Positions 42,464 through 51,616 of a stretch of 64,000 nt of DNA are shown here, one piece after another. Source of the stretch: Saccharothrix sp. S26. GTDB taxonomy: Bacteria > Actinomycetota > Actinomycetes > Mycobacteriales > Pseudonocardiaceae. Every line of letters starts with the position of its first letter. The stretch's first letter is position 1. The stretch spans positions 1-64,000 of the forward strand of contig NZ_JAJUWT010000017.1 of assembly GCF_021390395.1 (NCBI RefSeq), written 5' to 3'. A model generated the notes under the pieces. It did not search any database. It saw only the letters and a list, made by a program, of their open reading frames with translations, and had not been told where the DNA came from. The translations under genes were made by a program, and so were the position numbers.

Positions 42464-43189
42464 CTACTGGTGCTGATCTCCCCACGCGCGGGCGTAGCGG
42501 TTGGCGTCGGGGCGTCGCGGATCACGGCTGCGGTACACGACGTACGGCCGGACCAGGTAGCCGAGCGGTGCGCTGAACACGTGCACCAGGCGGGTGTACG
42601 GCCAGATGCCCAGCAGCACGAGCACGACCACGTTGTGCACCTGGAAGCTCAGCGGCGCGCCCGCCATCAGCTCCGGCCGCGCGGAGAACGTGAACAGGCC
42701 GCGGAACCACACCGACACCGACGACCGGTAGTCGTAGCCGCCGCCGATCAGGTTCTCGCCCACGGTGTTGACCATGCCGGTGACGATCGCGGCCGCCAGG
42801 AGCGCGTACATGACCTTGTCGCCCGGCGTGGTGGCCTGGCGCACCGTGGGCACGGTGAACCTGCGGTACAGCAGGATCGCCACGCCCGCCGCGGTGGCCA
42901 CGCCCGCCAGCGTCCCGGCCGTCACCGACACCAGGTGGTAGGCGCCCTCGCCGACCCCGACGAACTCCGTCCAGCTCTTGGGCACCAGCAGGCCCAGCAC
43001 GTGGCCGCCGATCACGGCCAGCAGCCCGAAGTGGAACAGCGGGCTGCCCAGGCGCAGCAGCCTGCTCTCGTGCATCTGCGAGGACCGGGTCGTCCAGCCG
43101 AACTGGTCGTGCCGGTAGCGCCAGACGTGCCCGACCACGAACGAGGTCAGCGCGATGTAGGGCAGGGCCAGCCACAGCAGCGTGCTCAT
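42464..43189 (-). CDS. narI: Respiratory nitrate reductase gamma subunit NarI
   Basis: A 241-aa five-helix membrane cytochrome b that takes electrons from menaquinol. Visible: WLALPYIALTSFVVGHVWRY, HFGLLAVIGGHVLGLLVP (haem His pair), LMAGAPLSFQVHNVVVLVLL, and IWPYTRLVHVFSAPLGYLVR (second His set). The ATG at 43189 overlaps narJ by four bases. Last gene of the narGHJI operon. Confidence 0.95.
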   Translation of the reverse strand: MSTLLWLALPYIALTSFVVGHVWRYRHDQFGWTTRSSQMHESRLLRLGSPLFHFGLLAVIGGHVLGLLVPKSWTEFVGVGEGAYHLVSVTAGTLAGVATAAGVAILLYRRFTVPTVRQATTPGDKVMYALLAAAIVTGMVNTVGENLIGGGYDYRSSVSVWFRGLFTFSARPELMAGAPLSFQVHNVVVLVLLGIWPYTRLVHVFSAPLGYLVRPYVVYRSRDPRRPDANRYARAWGDQHQ

Positions 43190-43860
43190 CGTCGTCCTCC
43201 CGACTCGGCGTGCAGGGCGGGGTCGACCGCGAACGGCTCCAACCCCACGTCTTCCTCGGGCGGGCCCTCCGCCGCCAGCGTGGCGATCTTGCGCCGGTCC
43301 GCGTCGCTGATCTCGGGCAACGTGGCGCACACCGCGTCCAGCACGGCCAGGTACGGCGACCCGCCGTCGGCCAGCGACAACCGGATCATCTCCAGCACCG
43401 GCCGGTGCTCCACCAGCAGCCGCCGGCCCGAGGCCGGGTCGGCGGTCGCGGCGAACTCCAGCACCACCGCGAGGTGGTCGGGCAGCTCGTGCTCGCCCAG
43501 CTCGACGCCGGCCGCGCGGTAGGCGTGCTTGAACCGCAGCAACGCCATGCCTCGCTTGCGGGTGTCGCCGTAGGCGTAGTACGACAGGTGCAGGCAGTTG
43601 CGCCTGCGCAGGTCGAAGGTCTCGACGTAGTGCTGCGCGAGCGCGCTGCCCGACGTGGACCGCGCGTGGTCGATGAACGCCACCAGCGCGGGCCCGGCGG
43701 GCTCGGGCAGCGACACGGCCGCCGCCCGCAGGTCGGGCAGCATCGCGGTCATCGCCTCGTTCGGGTAGTCGATCAGGAGCGCGGCGATGCGCCACACCAG
43801 CCGGCTGTCCCGGTCCGACGCCTCCGCGACCTTCTTGTCCCGCTTGCGCAGCAGGCTCAT
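43186..43860 (-). CDS. narJ: Nitrate reductase assembly chaperone NarJ
   Basis: A 224-aa TorD/NarJ-family chaperone (LVWRIAALLIDYPNEAMTAM, ALAQHYVETFDLRRRNCLHL, SYYAYGDTRKRGMALLRFKH, LPDHLAVVLEFAATADP) that guides molybdenum cofactor insertion into NarG. ATG 43860 overlaps narH, stop overlaps narI. Confidence 0.95.
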   Translation of the reverse strand: MSLLRKRDKKVAEASDRDSRLVWRIAALLIDYPNEAMTAMLPDLRAAAVSLPEPAGPALVAFIDHARSTSGSALAQHYVETFDLRRRNCLHLSYYAYGDTRKRGMALLRFKHAYRAAGVELGEHELPDHLAVVLEFAATADPASGRRLLVEHRPVLEMIRLSLADGGSPYLAVLDAVCATLPEISDADRRKIATLAAEGPPEEDVGLEPFAVDPALHAESGGRR

Positions 43861-45596
43861 GCGATGGCCCCGGGTTCGGGCGCGGCACCCGCACCGGCGG
43901 GCCGGTGGCCGGAGGAGCCGTTGCCGGCGGGCTGGTTGCCGGAGGAGCCGTTGCCGGTCGACCCGTTGCCCGAGGAGCCGTTGCCGGTGGACGACCCGTT
44001 GCCCGTCGTCGGGAACAGGCCCTTCGTGCTGACCCCGTCCCAGTCGAGCAGGTTGACGCGCTTGGCCTTGTCGGGCGGTGCCGCGCCGTTGGTGTCCGTC
44101 AGCCGGAACTTCTCCGCCATCACGTCGAACGCGGTCATGCCGGGCCCGCCGTCGCCGTCCAGGCTGCACCCGGTGGTCAGGGCCTCCAGCCGGTGCGCGT
44201 CGGAGCTCGCGCCGTCCGGGATCACGTACCGGTCCTCGTACTTGGCGATGGCCAGCAGGCGGTACATCGACTCGATCTCGCCGGGCGCGAGCCGCACCGA
44301 CGCGGCGATCGAGTCGTCCACCTCCTCGCCGAGGTTGACCTTGCGCATGTGCGCCCGCATCGCGGCCAGCCGCTGCAACGAGGCCCGCACCGGGCCCACG
44401 TCACCGGCGGTGAACAGCTCGGCCAGGTACTCCACCGGGATGCGCAACGCGTCGATCGCGCCGAACAGGTTGCCCACCGCCTCGCCGTCGTGCCCGGTCT
44501 GCGACAGCACGTCGACCACGGGCGACAGCGGCGGCACGTACCAGACCATCGGCATGGTGCGGTACTCCGGGTGCAGCGGCAGCGCCAACTGGTAGTCGAC
44601 GATCAGCCGGTACACCGGCGAGTTCTGCGCCGCCTCGATCCACTCGGCGGAGATGCCCGCCCGCTCGGCCTCGGCGACCACGCGCGGGTCGTGCGGGTTG
44701 AGGAAGACGCCGAGCTGCGCGGGGTAGAGGTCCTTCTCGTCCCGCACCGACGCCGCTTCACCGACCTTGTCGGCGTCGTAGAGCAGCACGCCGATGTAGC
44801 GCAGCCTGCCGACGCACGTCTCCGAGCACACCGTGGGGATGCCCACCTCGACCCGCGGGTAGCAGAACGTGCACTTCTCCGCCTTGCCCGTCTTGTGGTT
44901 GAAGTAGATCTTCTTGTACGGGCAGCCCGTGACGCACTGCCGCCAGCCGCGGCACTTGTCCTGGTCGACCAGCACGATGCCGTCCTCGGCCCGCTTGTAG
45001 ATCGCGCCGGACGGGCAGGAGGCCGCGCAGGAGGGGTTGAGGCAGTGCTCGCAGATGCGGGGCAGGTAGAACATGAACGTCTGCTCGAACTCGAGCTTGA
45101 CCTGCTCGGAGAGCTTGCCCAGCACCGGGTCCCGGCCGATCTGCGCCGGACCGCCGCCCAGGTCGTCGTCCCAGTTGGCGCCCCAGGTCACCTTGGTGTC
45201 CTCGCCGGTGATCGACGACTTCGGCCGGGCCGTGGGCGTGGTGTCCGAGGGCGGGGCGGACAGCAGGTTCTGGTAGTCGTAGGTCCACGGCTCGTAGTAG
45301 TCCGCCACCGAGGGCAGGTCGGGGTTGGCGAAGATGTTCAGCATCCGCCGCAGCCGCGAGCCGGTGCGCAGGGTCAGCTTGCCGCGCTTGTTCAGCGCCC
45401 AGCCGCCCTTCCACTTGTCCTGGTCCTGGTACTGGCGCGGGTAGCCCTGGCCCGGGCGGGTCTCGACGTTGTTGAACCACGCGTACTCGACACCGCCGCG
45501 GTTGGTCCACGCCTGCTTGCAGGTGACGCTGCACGTGTGGCAGCCGATGCACTTGTCCAGGTTCATCACCATGGCGAGCTGTGCCATCACGCGCAT
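43857..45596 (-). CDS. narH: Respiratory nitrate reductase beta subunit NarH
   Basis: A 579-aa iron-sulfur subunit holding four clusters: CIGCHTCSVTCKQAWTNR near the N-terminus, CEHCLNPSCAASCPSGAIYK, CRGWRQCVTGCPYKKIYFNH (with the Trp of the 3Fe-4S site) and KCTFCYPRVEVGIPTVCSET. The C-terminal 50 residues are an unusual low-complexity tail of Gly-Asn-Gly-Ser-Ser repeats absent from ordinary NarH. The ATG at 45596 overlaps the narG stop by one base (TGATG). Confidence 0.95.
   Translation of the reverse strand: MRVMAQLAMVMNLDKCIGCHTCSVTCKQAWTNRGGVEYAWFNNVETRPGQGYPRQYQDQDKWKGGWALNKRGKLTLRTGSRLRRMLNIFANPDLPSVADYYEPWTYDYQNLLSAPPSDTTPTARPKSSITGEDTKVTWGANWDDDLGGGPAQIGRDPVLGKLSEQVKLEFEQTFMFYLPRICEHCLNPSCAASCPSGAIYKRAEDGIVLVDQDKCRGWRQCVTGCPYKKIYFNHKTGKAEKCTFCYPRVEVGIPTVCSETCVGRLRYIGVLLYDADKVGEAASVRDEKDLYPAQLGVFLNPHDPRVVAEAERAGISAEWIEAAQNSPVYRLIVDYQLALPLHPEYRTMPMVWYVPPLSPVVDVLSQTGHDGEAVGNLFGAIDALRIPVEYLAELFTAGDVGPVRASLQRLAAMRAHMRKVNLGEEVDDSIAASVRLAPGEIESMYRLLAIAKYEDRYVIPDGASSDAHRLEALTTGCSLDGDGGPGMTAFDVMAEKFRLTDTNGAAPPDKAKRVNLLDWDGVSTKGLFPTTGNGSSTGNGSSGNGSTGNGSSGNQPAGNGSSGHRPAGAGAAPEPGAIA
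43860..44009. repeat. GNGSS-type repeat encoding the NarH C-terminal tail
   Basis: Imperfect 15-21 bp units (TGNGSS, SGNGST, SGNQPA, GNGSSG) encode a disordered hydrophilic tail after the conserved NarH domain, immediately before narJ. It may be a recent slippage-born extension. Confidence 0.8.
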
Positions 45597-48500
45597 CAGT
45601 ACTGCACCTCCTGGCTGCGGCGGCGAATGGTCGTGACCTCGTCGCGCTGGTTGCCCGTGGGACCGTGGTAGTTGAGCGCGAACGACTGCTGGGCGTAGCC
45701 GCCGATGAGGTGCGACGGCTTGATCATCAGCCGGGTCAGCGCGTTGTGGATGCCGCCGCGCTTGCCGGTCGCCTCGGTGCGCGGCACGCCGACGGCCTTG
45801 TCCTGCGCGTGGTACATGAACACCGTGCCCTCGGGCATCCGGTGGGACACGATCGCGCGTGCCACCACGATCCCGTTGCGGTTGACCGCCTCGATCCAGT
45901 CGTTGTCCGCGACCCCGATCTTCTCCGCGTCGCGGTCCGACATCCAGATCGCCTGCCCGCCGCGCGAGAGCGTGAGCATGTGCAGGTTGTCCTGGTACGC
46001 CGAGTGGATCGACCACTTCGAGTGCGGCGTCAGGTACCGCACGGTCACGCCGCCGTCCAGCGAGCCCACCGCGGGTTCGTCGAACAGCGCGGTCATGTCC
46101 AGGGGCGGCCGGAACACCGGGAGCTGCTCGCCCAGCTCGAACATCCAGTCGTGGTCGAGGAAGAAGTGCTGCCGGCCGGTGAGCGTGTGCCACGGCTTCA
46201 GCCGCTCGGTGTTGATGGTGAACGGGGAGTACCGCCTGCCGCCGGTCTCGCTGCCCGACCACTCCGGCGAGGTGATCACCGGCACCGGCCGCGCCTGCGT
46301 GTCCGGGAACGTGATCCGCTTGCCCTCGCTCTCCGCGGCCAGGTCCGCCAGGGGCGTGCCGGTCCGGCGCTCCAGGGCGCGGAAGCCCTCGGTCGCCAGC
46401 CGACCGTTGGTCGTGCCGGACAGCGCCAGGATCGCCTCGGCGACGTGGGTGTCCTTGGCCAGCGACGGGCGACCGGCCGCGACGCCGGACGCGACCGTGC
46501 CGTTGGCGCCCTTGAGGTGCTCGACCTCCTCGTCCGGGTGGACGGTGACGCCCTTGGTGGTCAGCCCCACCTGCTCGACCAGCGGTCCCAGCGCGGCCAT
46601 CTTCTCGGCGATCGCCGGGTAGTCGCGCTCCACGACCACCAGCCGCGGCATCGTCTTGCCGGGGATCGGCTCGCACTCCCCGGCCTTCCAGTCCAGCACC
46701 CGTCCGCCCGGCTGCGCGGTGGCGTCGGCCGTGTCGTGGGTGAGCGCCACCGCCACGACGTCCTTGCGCTTGCCCAGGTGCTTCTCGGCCAGCCAGGAGA
46801 AGCCGCGGGCGATGCGGTGGAACGCCTCGAAGTCGGTCTTGGTCTCCCACGGTGGCGAGATCGCGGGCGAGAACGCGTGCACGTAGGGGTGCATGTCGGT
46901 GGAGGACAGGTCGTGCTTCTCGTACCAGGTCGCCGCGGGCAGCACGACGTCGGAGAACAGCGTCGTGGAGGTCATCCGGAAGTCCAGCGACAGCAGCAGG
47001 TCGAGCTTGCCGACGGGCGCCTCGTCGTGCCAGGTCACCTCCTGCGGCCGCACCCCGTCGGAGTCCCGCGCGCGCAGGTTGGTGTCCGTGCCGAGCAGGT
47101 GCTTGAGGAAGTACTCGTTGCCCTTGGCCGACGAGCCCAGCAGGTTCGCCCGCCACACGGTGAGCACGCGCGGGAAGTTCTCCGGGGCGTCGGGGTCCTC
47201 GCAGGCGAACCGCAGGTCCCCGGACTTGAGCCCGTCCACCACGTGGTCCGCGACGGGCTTGCCCAGCCGTTCGGCCTCGTCGACCAGGTCGAGCGGGTTG
47301 CGGTTGAACGTCGGGTAGCTCGGCATCCACCCCAGCCGGGACGCCAGCGCGATGTTGTCGGCCGCGGTGCGGCCGGCGAAGCGCCCCGCGCCCAGCGGGG
47401 AGGACATCACGTCCGCGGTGAACGGGTCGTAGCGCCACTGGTCGGTGGCCAGGTACCAGAAGATCGTGCCCTGCATCTGCCGCGGCGGGCGCTGCCAGTC
47501 CGCCCCGAACGCCAGCGTGGACCAGCCGGTGATCGGGCGGCACTTCTCCTGGCCCACGTAGTGCGCCCAGCCGCCGCCGTTCACGCCCTGGCAGCCGGTG
47601 AGCATGGTCAGCGCCAGGAACGAGCGGTAGATCTGGTCGGAGTGGAACCAGTGGTTGGTGCCCGCGCCCATGAGGATCATGGACCGGCCCTTGGAGCGCT
47701 CGGCGTTGTCGGCGAACTCCCGGCCGATCCGCTCGGCCGCCGCGGCGGGCACCCCCGTGATCTCCTCCTGCCAGGCGGGCGTGTACGGCTGGGTGGCGTC
47801 GTCGTAGCCGGTCGGCCACTCGCCGGGCAGCTCGTCGCGCCGCACGCCGTACTGGGCGAGCAGCAGGTCGAACACCGTGGTCACCCGCCGGCCCGCGACG
47901 ACCCGCGTCGGCACGCCCCGGCGCAGCACGCCCGGCTCGGCGGTGTCGAACCGCGGCAGCGCGACCGTGACCGGGTCGCCGCCCAGCACCGACAGCAGCG
48001 GGTCGACCTCGCCCAGGTCGAGGTTCCAGCTGCCCTGCCCGGAGTCGGTGAACCGGTGCCCGAGCGAGCCGGGCGGGACCACCGGCTCGCCGTCGGCGTC
48101 GAGCAGCACCGTCTTGGACTCCGCGCCCTCGCCGGTGTCGCCGAGGTCGGCGGCGGTGAGGAACTTGCCGGGCACGTGACCGTCCTCGGTCTCGGTCAGC
48201 GTGACCAGGAACGGCAGGTCGGTGTAGCGCTTGACGTAGTCGGTGAAGTACGGGGTGGTCCGGTCGACGAAGAACTCCCGCAGGATCACGTGCCCCATCG
48301 CCATGGCGAGCGCGGCGTCGGTGCCGGGCCGGGCGGGCAGCCACTCGTCGGCGAACTTGGTGTTGTCGGCGTAGTCCGGCGACACCACGACGACCTTCTG
48401 GCCCCGGTAACGGGCCTCGGTCATGTAGTGGGCGTCGGGGGTGCGGGTGACCGGGACGTTCGAGCCCCACATGATCAGGTACCCGGCGTCGAACCAGTCC

Positions 48501-49282
48501 GCCGACTCCGGCACGTCGGTCTGGTCGCCGAACACCTGCGGGCTCGCCACGGGCAGGTCGGCGTACCAGTCGTAGAAGCTCAGCATGGAGCCGCCGACCA
48601 GCGAGACGAACCGCGCCCCGGCCGCGTGGCTGACCATCGACATCGCCGGGATCGGCGAGAAGCCCGCGACCCGGTCCGGGCCGTAGCGCTTGATCGTGTG
48701 CACGTGCGCGGCGGCGACCATCTCGGCCGCCTCCCACCACTCGGCGCGCACGAAGCCGCCCATGCCGCGGGCGGCCTTGTACCGGCGCGCCTTCTCGGGG
48801 TCCTCGACGACGTCGGCCCAGGCGAGCACCGGGTCCTTGAGCCGCTCCTTGGCCTCGCGGTACAGCTCCAGCAGCACGCCGCGCACGTACGGGTAGCGCA
48901 CGCGTGCGGGGGAGTAGGTGTACCAGGAGAAGGACGCGCCGCGCGGGCACCCGCGGGGCTCGTACTCCGGCTTGTCCGGCCCGATCGACGGGTAGTCGGT
49001 CTGCTGCGACTCCCAGGTGATCACGCCGTCCTTGACGTAGACCTTCCACGAGCACGAGCCGGTGCAGTTGACCCCGTGGGTGGACCGCACCACCTTGTCG
49101 TAGGCCCAGCGGTCCCGGTAGAACACGTCCGCGCCGCGGCCGCCGATCTGGTGCAGCGTCCGCCCGTCCGCGGAGGTCTCGCCCCGCTGGAAGTGCCTGG
49201 CCAGTCGCAGCAGCGAGTCGCCGATCTCGGAATCACGCTCCGCACCGTCCGGACGAACGCTGCCGGCGGATGAATTCGACAC
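45596..49282 (-). CDS. narG: Respiratory nitrate reductase alpha subunit NarG
   Basis: A 1228-aa molybdopterin subunit that reduces nitrate to nitrite on the cytoplasmic face. Marks: the FS0 cluster HGVNCTGSCSWKVYVKDGVI with His ligand, PRGCPRGASFSWYTYSPARV, the Mo-ligand Asp region LIMWGSNVPVTRTPDAHYMT, and TMLTGCQGVNGGGWAHYVGQ. The GTG at 49282 has GGAGG at 49291-49295 with eight-base spacing; a GTG at 49291 overlaps that site and is rejected. First gene of narGHJI; a TATTAC -10-like element lies about 20 bases upstream. No narK or cofactor gene is in the window. Confidence 0.96.
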   Translation of the reverse strand: MSNSSAGSVRPDGAERDSEIGDSLLRLARHFQRGETSADGRTLHQIGGRGADVFYRDRWAYDKVVRSTHGVNCTGSCSWKVYVKDGVITWESQQTDYPSIGPDKPEYEPRGCPRGASFSWYTYSPARVRYPYVRGVLLELYREAKERLKDPVLAWADVVEDPEKARRYKAARGMGGFVRAEWWEAAEMVAAAHVHTIKRYGPDRVAGFSPIPAMSMVSHAAGARFVSLVGGSMLSFYDWYADLPVASPQVFGDQTDVPESADWFDAGYLIMWGSNVPVTRTPDAHYMTEARYRGQKVVVVSPDYADNTKFADEWLPARPGTDAALAMAMGHVILREFFVDRTTPYFTDYVKRYTDLPFLVTLTETEDGHVPGKFLTAADLGDTGEGAESKTVLLDADGEPVVPPGSLGHRFTDSGQGSWNLDLGEVDPLLSVLGGDPVTVALPRFDTAEPGVLRRGVPTRVVAGRRVTTVFDLLLAQYGVRRDELPGEWPTGYDDATQPYTPAWQEEITGVPAAAAERIGREFADNAERSKGRSMILMGAGTNHWFHSDQIYRSFLALTMLTGCQGVNGGGWAHYVGQEKCRPITGWSTLAFGADWQRPPRQMQGTIFWYLATDQWRYDPFTADVMSSPLGAGRFAGRTAADNIALASRLGWMPSYPTFNRNPLDLVDEAERLGKPVADHVVDGLKSGDLRFACEDPDAPENFPRVLTVWRANLLGSSAKGNEYFLKHLLGTDTNLRARDSDGVRPQEVTWHDEAPVGKLDLLLSLDFRMTSTTLFSDVVLPAATWYEKHDLSSTDMHPYVHAFSPAISPPWETKTDFEAFHRIARGFSWLAEKHLGKRKDVVAVALTHDTADATAQPGGRVLDWKAGECEPIPGKTMPRLVVVERDYPAIAEKMAALGPLVEQVGLTTKGVTVHPDEEVEHLKGANGTVASGVAAGRPSLAKDTHVAEAILALSGTTNGRLATEGFRALERRTGTPLADLAAESEGKRITFPDTQARPVPVITSPEWSGSETGGRRYSPFTINTERLKPWHTLTGRQHFFLDHDWMFELGEQLPVFRPPLDMTALFDEPAVGSLDGGVTVRYLTPHSKWSIHSAYQDNLHMLTLSRGGQAIWMSDRDAEKIGVADNDWIEAVNRNGIVVARAIVSHRMPEGTVFMYHAQDKAVGVPRTEATGKRGGIHNALTRLMIKPSHLIGGYAQQSFALNYHGPTGNQRDEVTTIRRRSQEVQY

Positions 49283-49902
49283 GGCGATCACCTCCGAGGT
49301 AATAGTGAATCGCGAATTCGACAGCCGTCGCCAATGTCCCCTGTCGAGTCACCTTAGGGGGCCGAAGGGGTGCCTACAAGAAAGGACTGGAATCCGCACG
49401 TTATCGCACCGGGGGTGGTGCGTCGGACGTAACACGACGTTTACCCGAGCCCTCTTGCCGGTGTCCGGGCCTGGCTCGGTCAATGGTCTCTCACCTGCGC
49501 TGACGGGTCGTTGTGCGGCTCGATCCCGCCATCGGTGGCGGGTGTCGGTCGGCGGGTTCACACCCATCTTTAACATCCGAGTCACATCTTCCGGCCGTGG
49601 AAGCGTGTAGTCGTCGGCGCCTGGCGAGGGGTATCGGAAATGTCTGACCGCCGAATTCGCCCACAACGGACGGGCGGTGGTGATTCCGGTCCAGATGTGG
49701 TCAAGCGGTCCGCCACCTCCGTCGGGAGTGCTCCTGCCGGCCTCATCGGCACCGTAGCGGCCGGGTGCACGCGATCGCACCGAGTGACGGCAGCGCGCTT
49801 CGGTCGGACTTCGTCCACCACAACGGATGCCACGCGATCACTTCGTCGTGGCCGGCCTCACCGCGCTTGCTCCGCGCGGGCGTGGCGGGAGAGGCTGCGG
49901 GC
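49283..49902. other. Long intergenic region upstream of narG
   Basis: About 620 bases between divergent narG and the acetyltransferase gene. It holds the narG promoter (TATTAC on the minus strand around 49299-49304), an imperfect dyad GAATCGCGAATTC at 49308-49320, a hairpin CGCACC/GGTGCG at 49405-49422, and an AT-richer patch near 49565-49590. I see no convincing gene; candidate frames lack the strong third-position GC bias of real genes here. Confidence 0.5.
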
Positions 49903-50406
49903 GTGACTCACGCGGCTGCCACGGGCTTGTCCTCGCGTCGACCCACCGAAGCGGACCACGCGCGGGTGCTGGCCGTGCTGGAGCCGTGGTGGGGTGGTTT
50001 CAAGGGCGCGGACGGCGCGCGGGAACGGGCGCTGCTCCTGCCGCGCCTGTACTTCCAGCACTTCACCGACACCAGCTCCCTGGTCGAGCGGCCCGACGGC
50101 AGCTTGGCGGCGTTCCTGGTCGGGTTCCTCTCGCAGACCGACCAGGCGACCGCGTACCTCCACTTCGTCGGGGTGGACCCGGCCCTGCACGGGCAGGGGG
50201 TGGCCCGCTCGCTGTACGAGTGGTTCTTCGGTCGGGCCAGCGAACTCGGCGCGCGGCGGGTCGAGTGCGTCACCAGCCCCGGCAACACCGCCTCGCGCGC
50301 CTTCCACGACCGGCTCGGCTTCACCACCTCGCCGGTGCTGCCCGACTACGACGGCCCCGGCCTGGACCGGGTCGCCTTCACCCGCGAGCTCGACGATTCG
50401 GGCTGA
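49903..50406 (+). CDS. GNAT-family N-acetyltransferase
   Basis: A 167-aa acetyltransferase: N-terminal RRPTEADHARVLAVLEPWWG, core strands SLAAFLVGFLSQTDQATAYL and HFVGVDPALHGQGVARSLYE (acetyl-CoA loop, QxxGxA type), and ECVTSPGNTASRAFHDRLGF. It transfers acetyl from acetyl-CoA to an unknown amine. The GTG at 49903 is preferred; upstream sequence in frame loses coding bias. Confidence 0.88.
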   Translation: MTHAAATGLSSRRPTEADHARVLAVLEPWWGGFKGADGARERALLLPRLYFQHFTDTSSLVERPDGSLAAFLVGFLSQTDQATAYLHFVGVDPALHGQGVARSLYEWFFGRASELGARRVECVTSPGNTASRAFHDRLGFTTSPVLPDYDGPGLDRVAFTRELDDSG

Positions 50407-50479
50407 ACGCCGGGGTCAGCGGTCGGCGAACCGGAGGGGCGGCGCGTGCACCCGCTTCCCAGCGGTCCTGGTGGCCCGT

Positions 50480-51067
50480 TCAGCGCGTCGGCGACCGGAA
50501 CCCGTCGATCAGCAGCTCGATCAGCCGGGCGCTGTGGTCGTGGCCCGGCGGTGAGTTCTCCCGCGCCCACGCGGCGGACGTGATGGCGGTGAACAGCTCC
50601 TCACCGGTGAGGTCCGGTCGCACCAGGCCCGCCTCCTGGGCGCGGGCCAGCAGCGCGCCGCCCGCGGCGTGCATCTCGGCGCACGAGTGGTGCAGCGGCG
50701 TGCCCTCGTCGTAGGTGCTGGCCGCGAGGAACCCGACCAGGCCGCGGAAGGTGCTGCAATGCGCCACGGTCTGGTGGATCCACGTGGTCAGCGCGCCGAC
50801 CGGGTCGTCCGCGGCGGCCTCGATCAGGTGCTCGGCACTGGCCCGCAGCGCGTCCAGGCCGTCGCGCACCGACGCCTCGATCAGGGTTTCGCGGGTGGGG
50901 AAGTGGCCGTAGAGGGTGCCGATGGCCACGCCCGCCGCCCGGGCGATGTCCTCCAGTGCGGCGTCCGTGCCGCGGGCGTCGAACGCCTCCCGCGCGGCTT
51001 CCAGGATGCGGTCGTAGTTGCGCCGCCCGTCCGCGCGCTTGGGCCGTCGGGCCAGGTAGGCCGTCAC
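50480..51067 (-). CDS. TetR-family transcriptional regulator
   Basis: A 195-aa repressor with N-terminal helix-turn-helix (NYDRILEAAREAFDARGTDA, LEDIARAAGVAIGTLYGHFP) and a helical ligand domain (the SBP-type TetR_C: LIEASVRDGLDALRASAEHL). GTG 51067 has GGAGG five bases upstream; the open frame extends farther but without a site. Possible targets are itself and the neighbouring redox genes. Confidence 0.88.
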   Translation of the reverse strand: MTAYLARRPKRADGRRNYDRILEAAREAFDARGTDAALEDIARAAGVAIGTLYGHFPTRETLIEASVRDGLDALRASAEHLIEAAADDPVGALTTWIHQTVAHCSTFRGLVGFLAASTYDEGTPLHHSCAEMHAAGGALLARAQEAGLVRPDLTGEELFTAITSAAWARENSPPGHDHSARLIELLIDGFRSPTR

Positions 51068-51177
51068 GAGTGCCTCCAACCGGCTGGTGCGCCGCTCGGC
51101 CCAGGTTACCGGGCGACCCCACCGGCGGGGCCGGCGCCCGAACCCCGCACGGCGCGTCCACTCCGTGCACACCCGGC

Positions 51178-51537
51178 TCACGGCTGGTTCTTCTCCTGGA
51201 AGTCGGCGATCGCCTCGCCGTGGTCGCGGGCCCAGTCCGTGAGCACCTCGATCGGCTCGATCAGGGTGCGCCCGAGCTCGGTCAGGGCGTACTCGACGCG
51301 CGGGGGCGCTTCGGCGTACGCGTGCCGTTCGACCAGGCCGTACCCCTGGAGCCGGCGCAGCGTCTGGGTGAGGACCTTCCGCGAGATCCCGCCGATCAGC
51401 TCGGCCAGGTCACCGGGTCGCCGCGGTTGGAGGCTGAGCGCGAACAGCACGATCACCGCCCACTTGTCCGCGATGACCTCGACCGCCAACCGGGTGGGGC
51501 AGTCGGCGAGGAAGACCTGTCCGGAGGAGTTGTGCAC
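51178..51537 (-). CDS. HxlR/DUF24-family redox-type regulator (QorR-like)
   Basis: A 119-aa MarR-like winged helix of the HxlR family. The N-terminal Cys in LADCPTRLAVEVIADKWAVI is at the position used for redox or electrophile sensing in QorR and HypR. The recognition helix is LAELIGGISRKVLTQTLRRL, the wing ERHAYAEAPPRVEYALTELG. It is divergent from a quinone oxidoreductase gene, the QorR-QorA arrangement, so it probably represses that gene until oxidised or alkylated by quinones. GTG start at 51537. Confidence 0.88.
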   Translation of the reverse strand: MHNSSGQVFLADCPTRLAVEVIADKWAVIVLFALSLQPRRPGDLAELIGGISRKVLTQTLRRLQGYGLVERHAYAEAPPRVEYALTELGRTLIEPIEVLTDWARDHGEAIADFQEKNQP

Positions 51538-51616
51538 GAAGCCGAAAGTTACCAGCGGGTTCCAATCGGCTCCGTAGCGTTCTCCCCGAATCCCCTGGCA
51601 CGAAAAGGAGTCATCC

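Noticed and set aside
39599-43522. A 1307-codon open frame antisense to the AfsR-type gene and narI/narJ
   Set aside because: It is a mirror of strongly GC-biased genes on the other strand; its amino acid composition is Gly/Arg/Val/Gln-rich without any domain, and real SARP, NarI and NarJ domains fill the opposite strand.
43857-49055. One frame of 1732 codons suggesting a narG-narH fusion
   Set aside because: Only the part up to 45596 is NarH; the remainder is an arginine/glycine-rich out-of-frame reading of narG, which has its own intact frame.
49640-49906. An 88-codon frame upstream of the acetyltransferase gene
   Set aside because: Third-position GC is only around 60 percent, far below real genes here, and no family features are seen.
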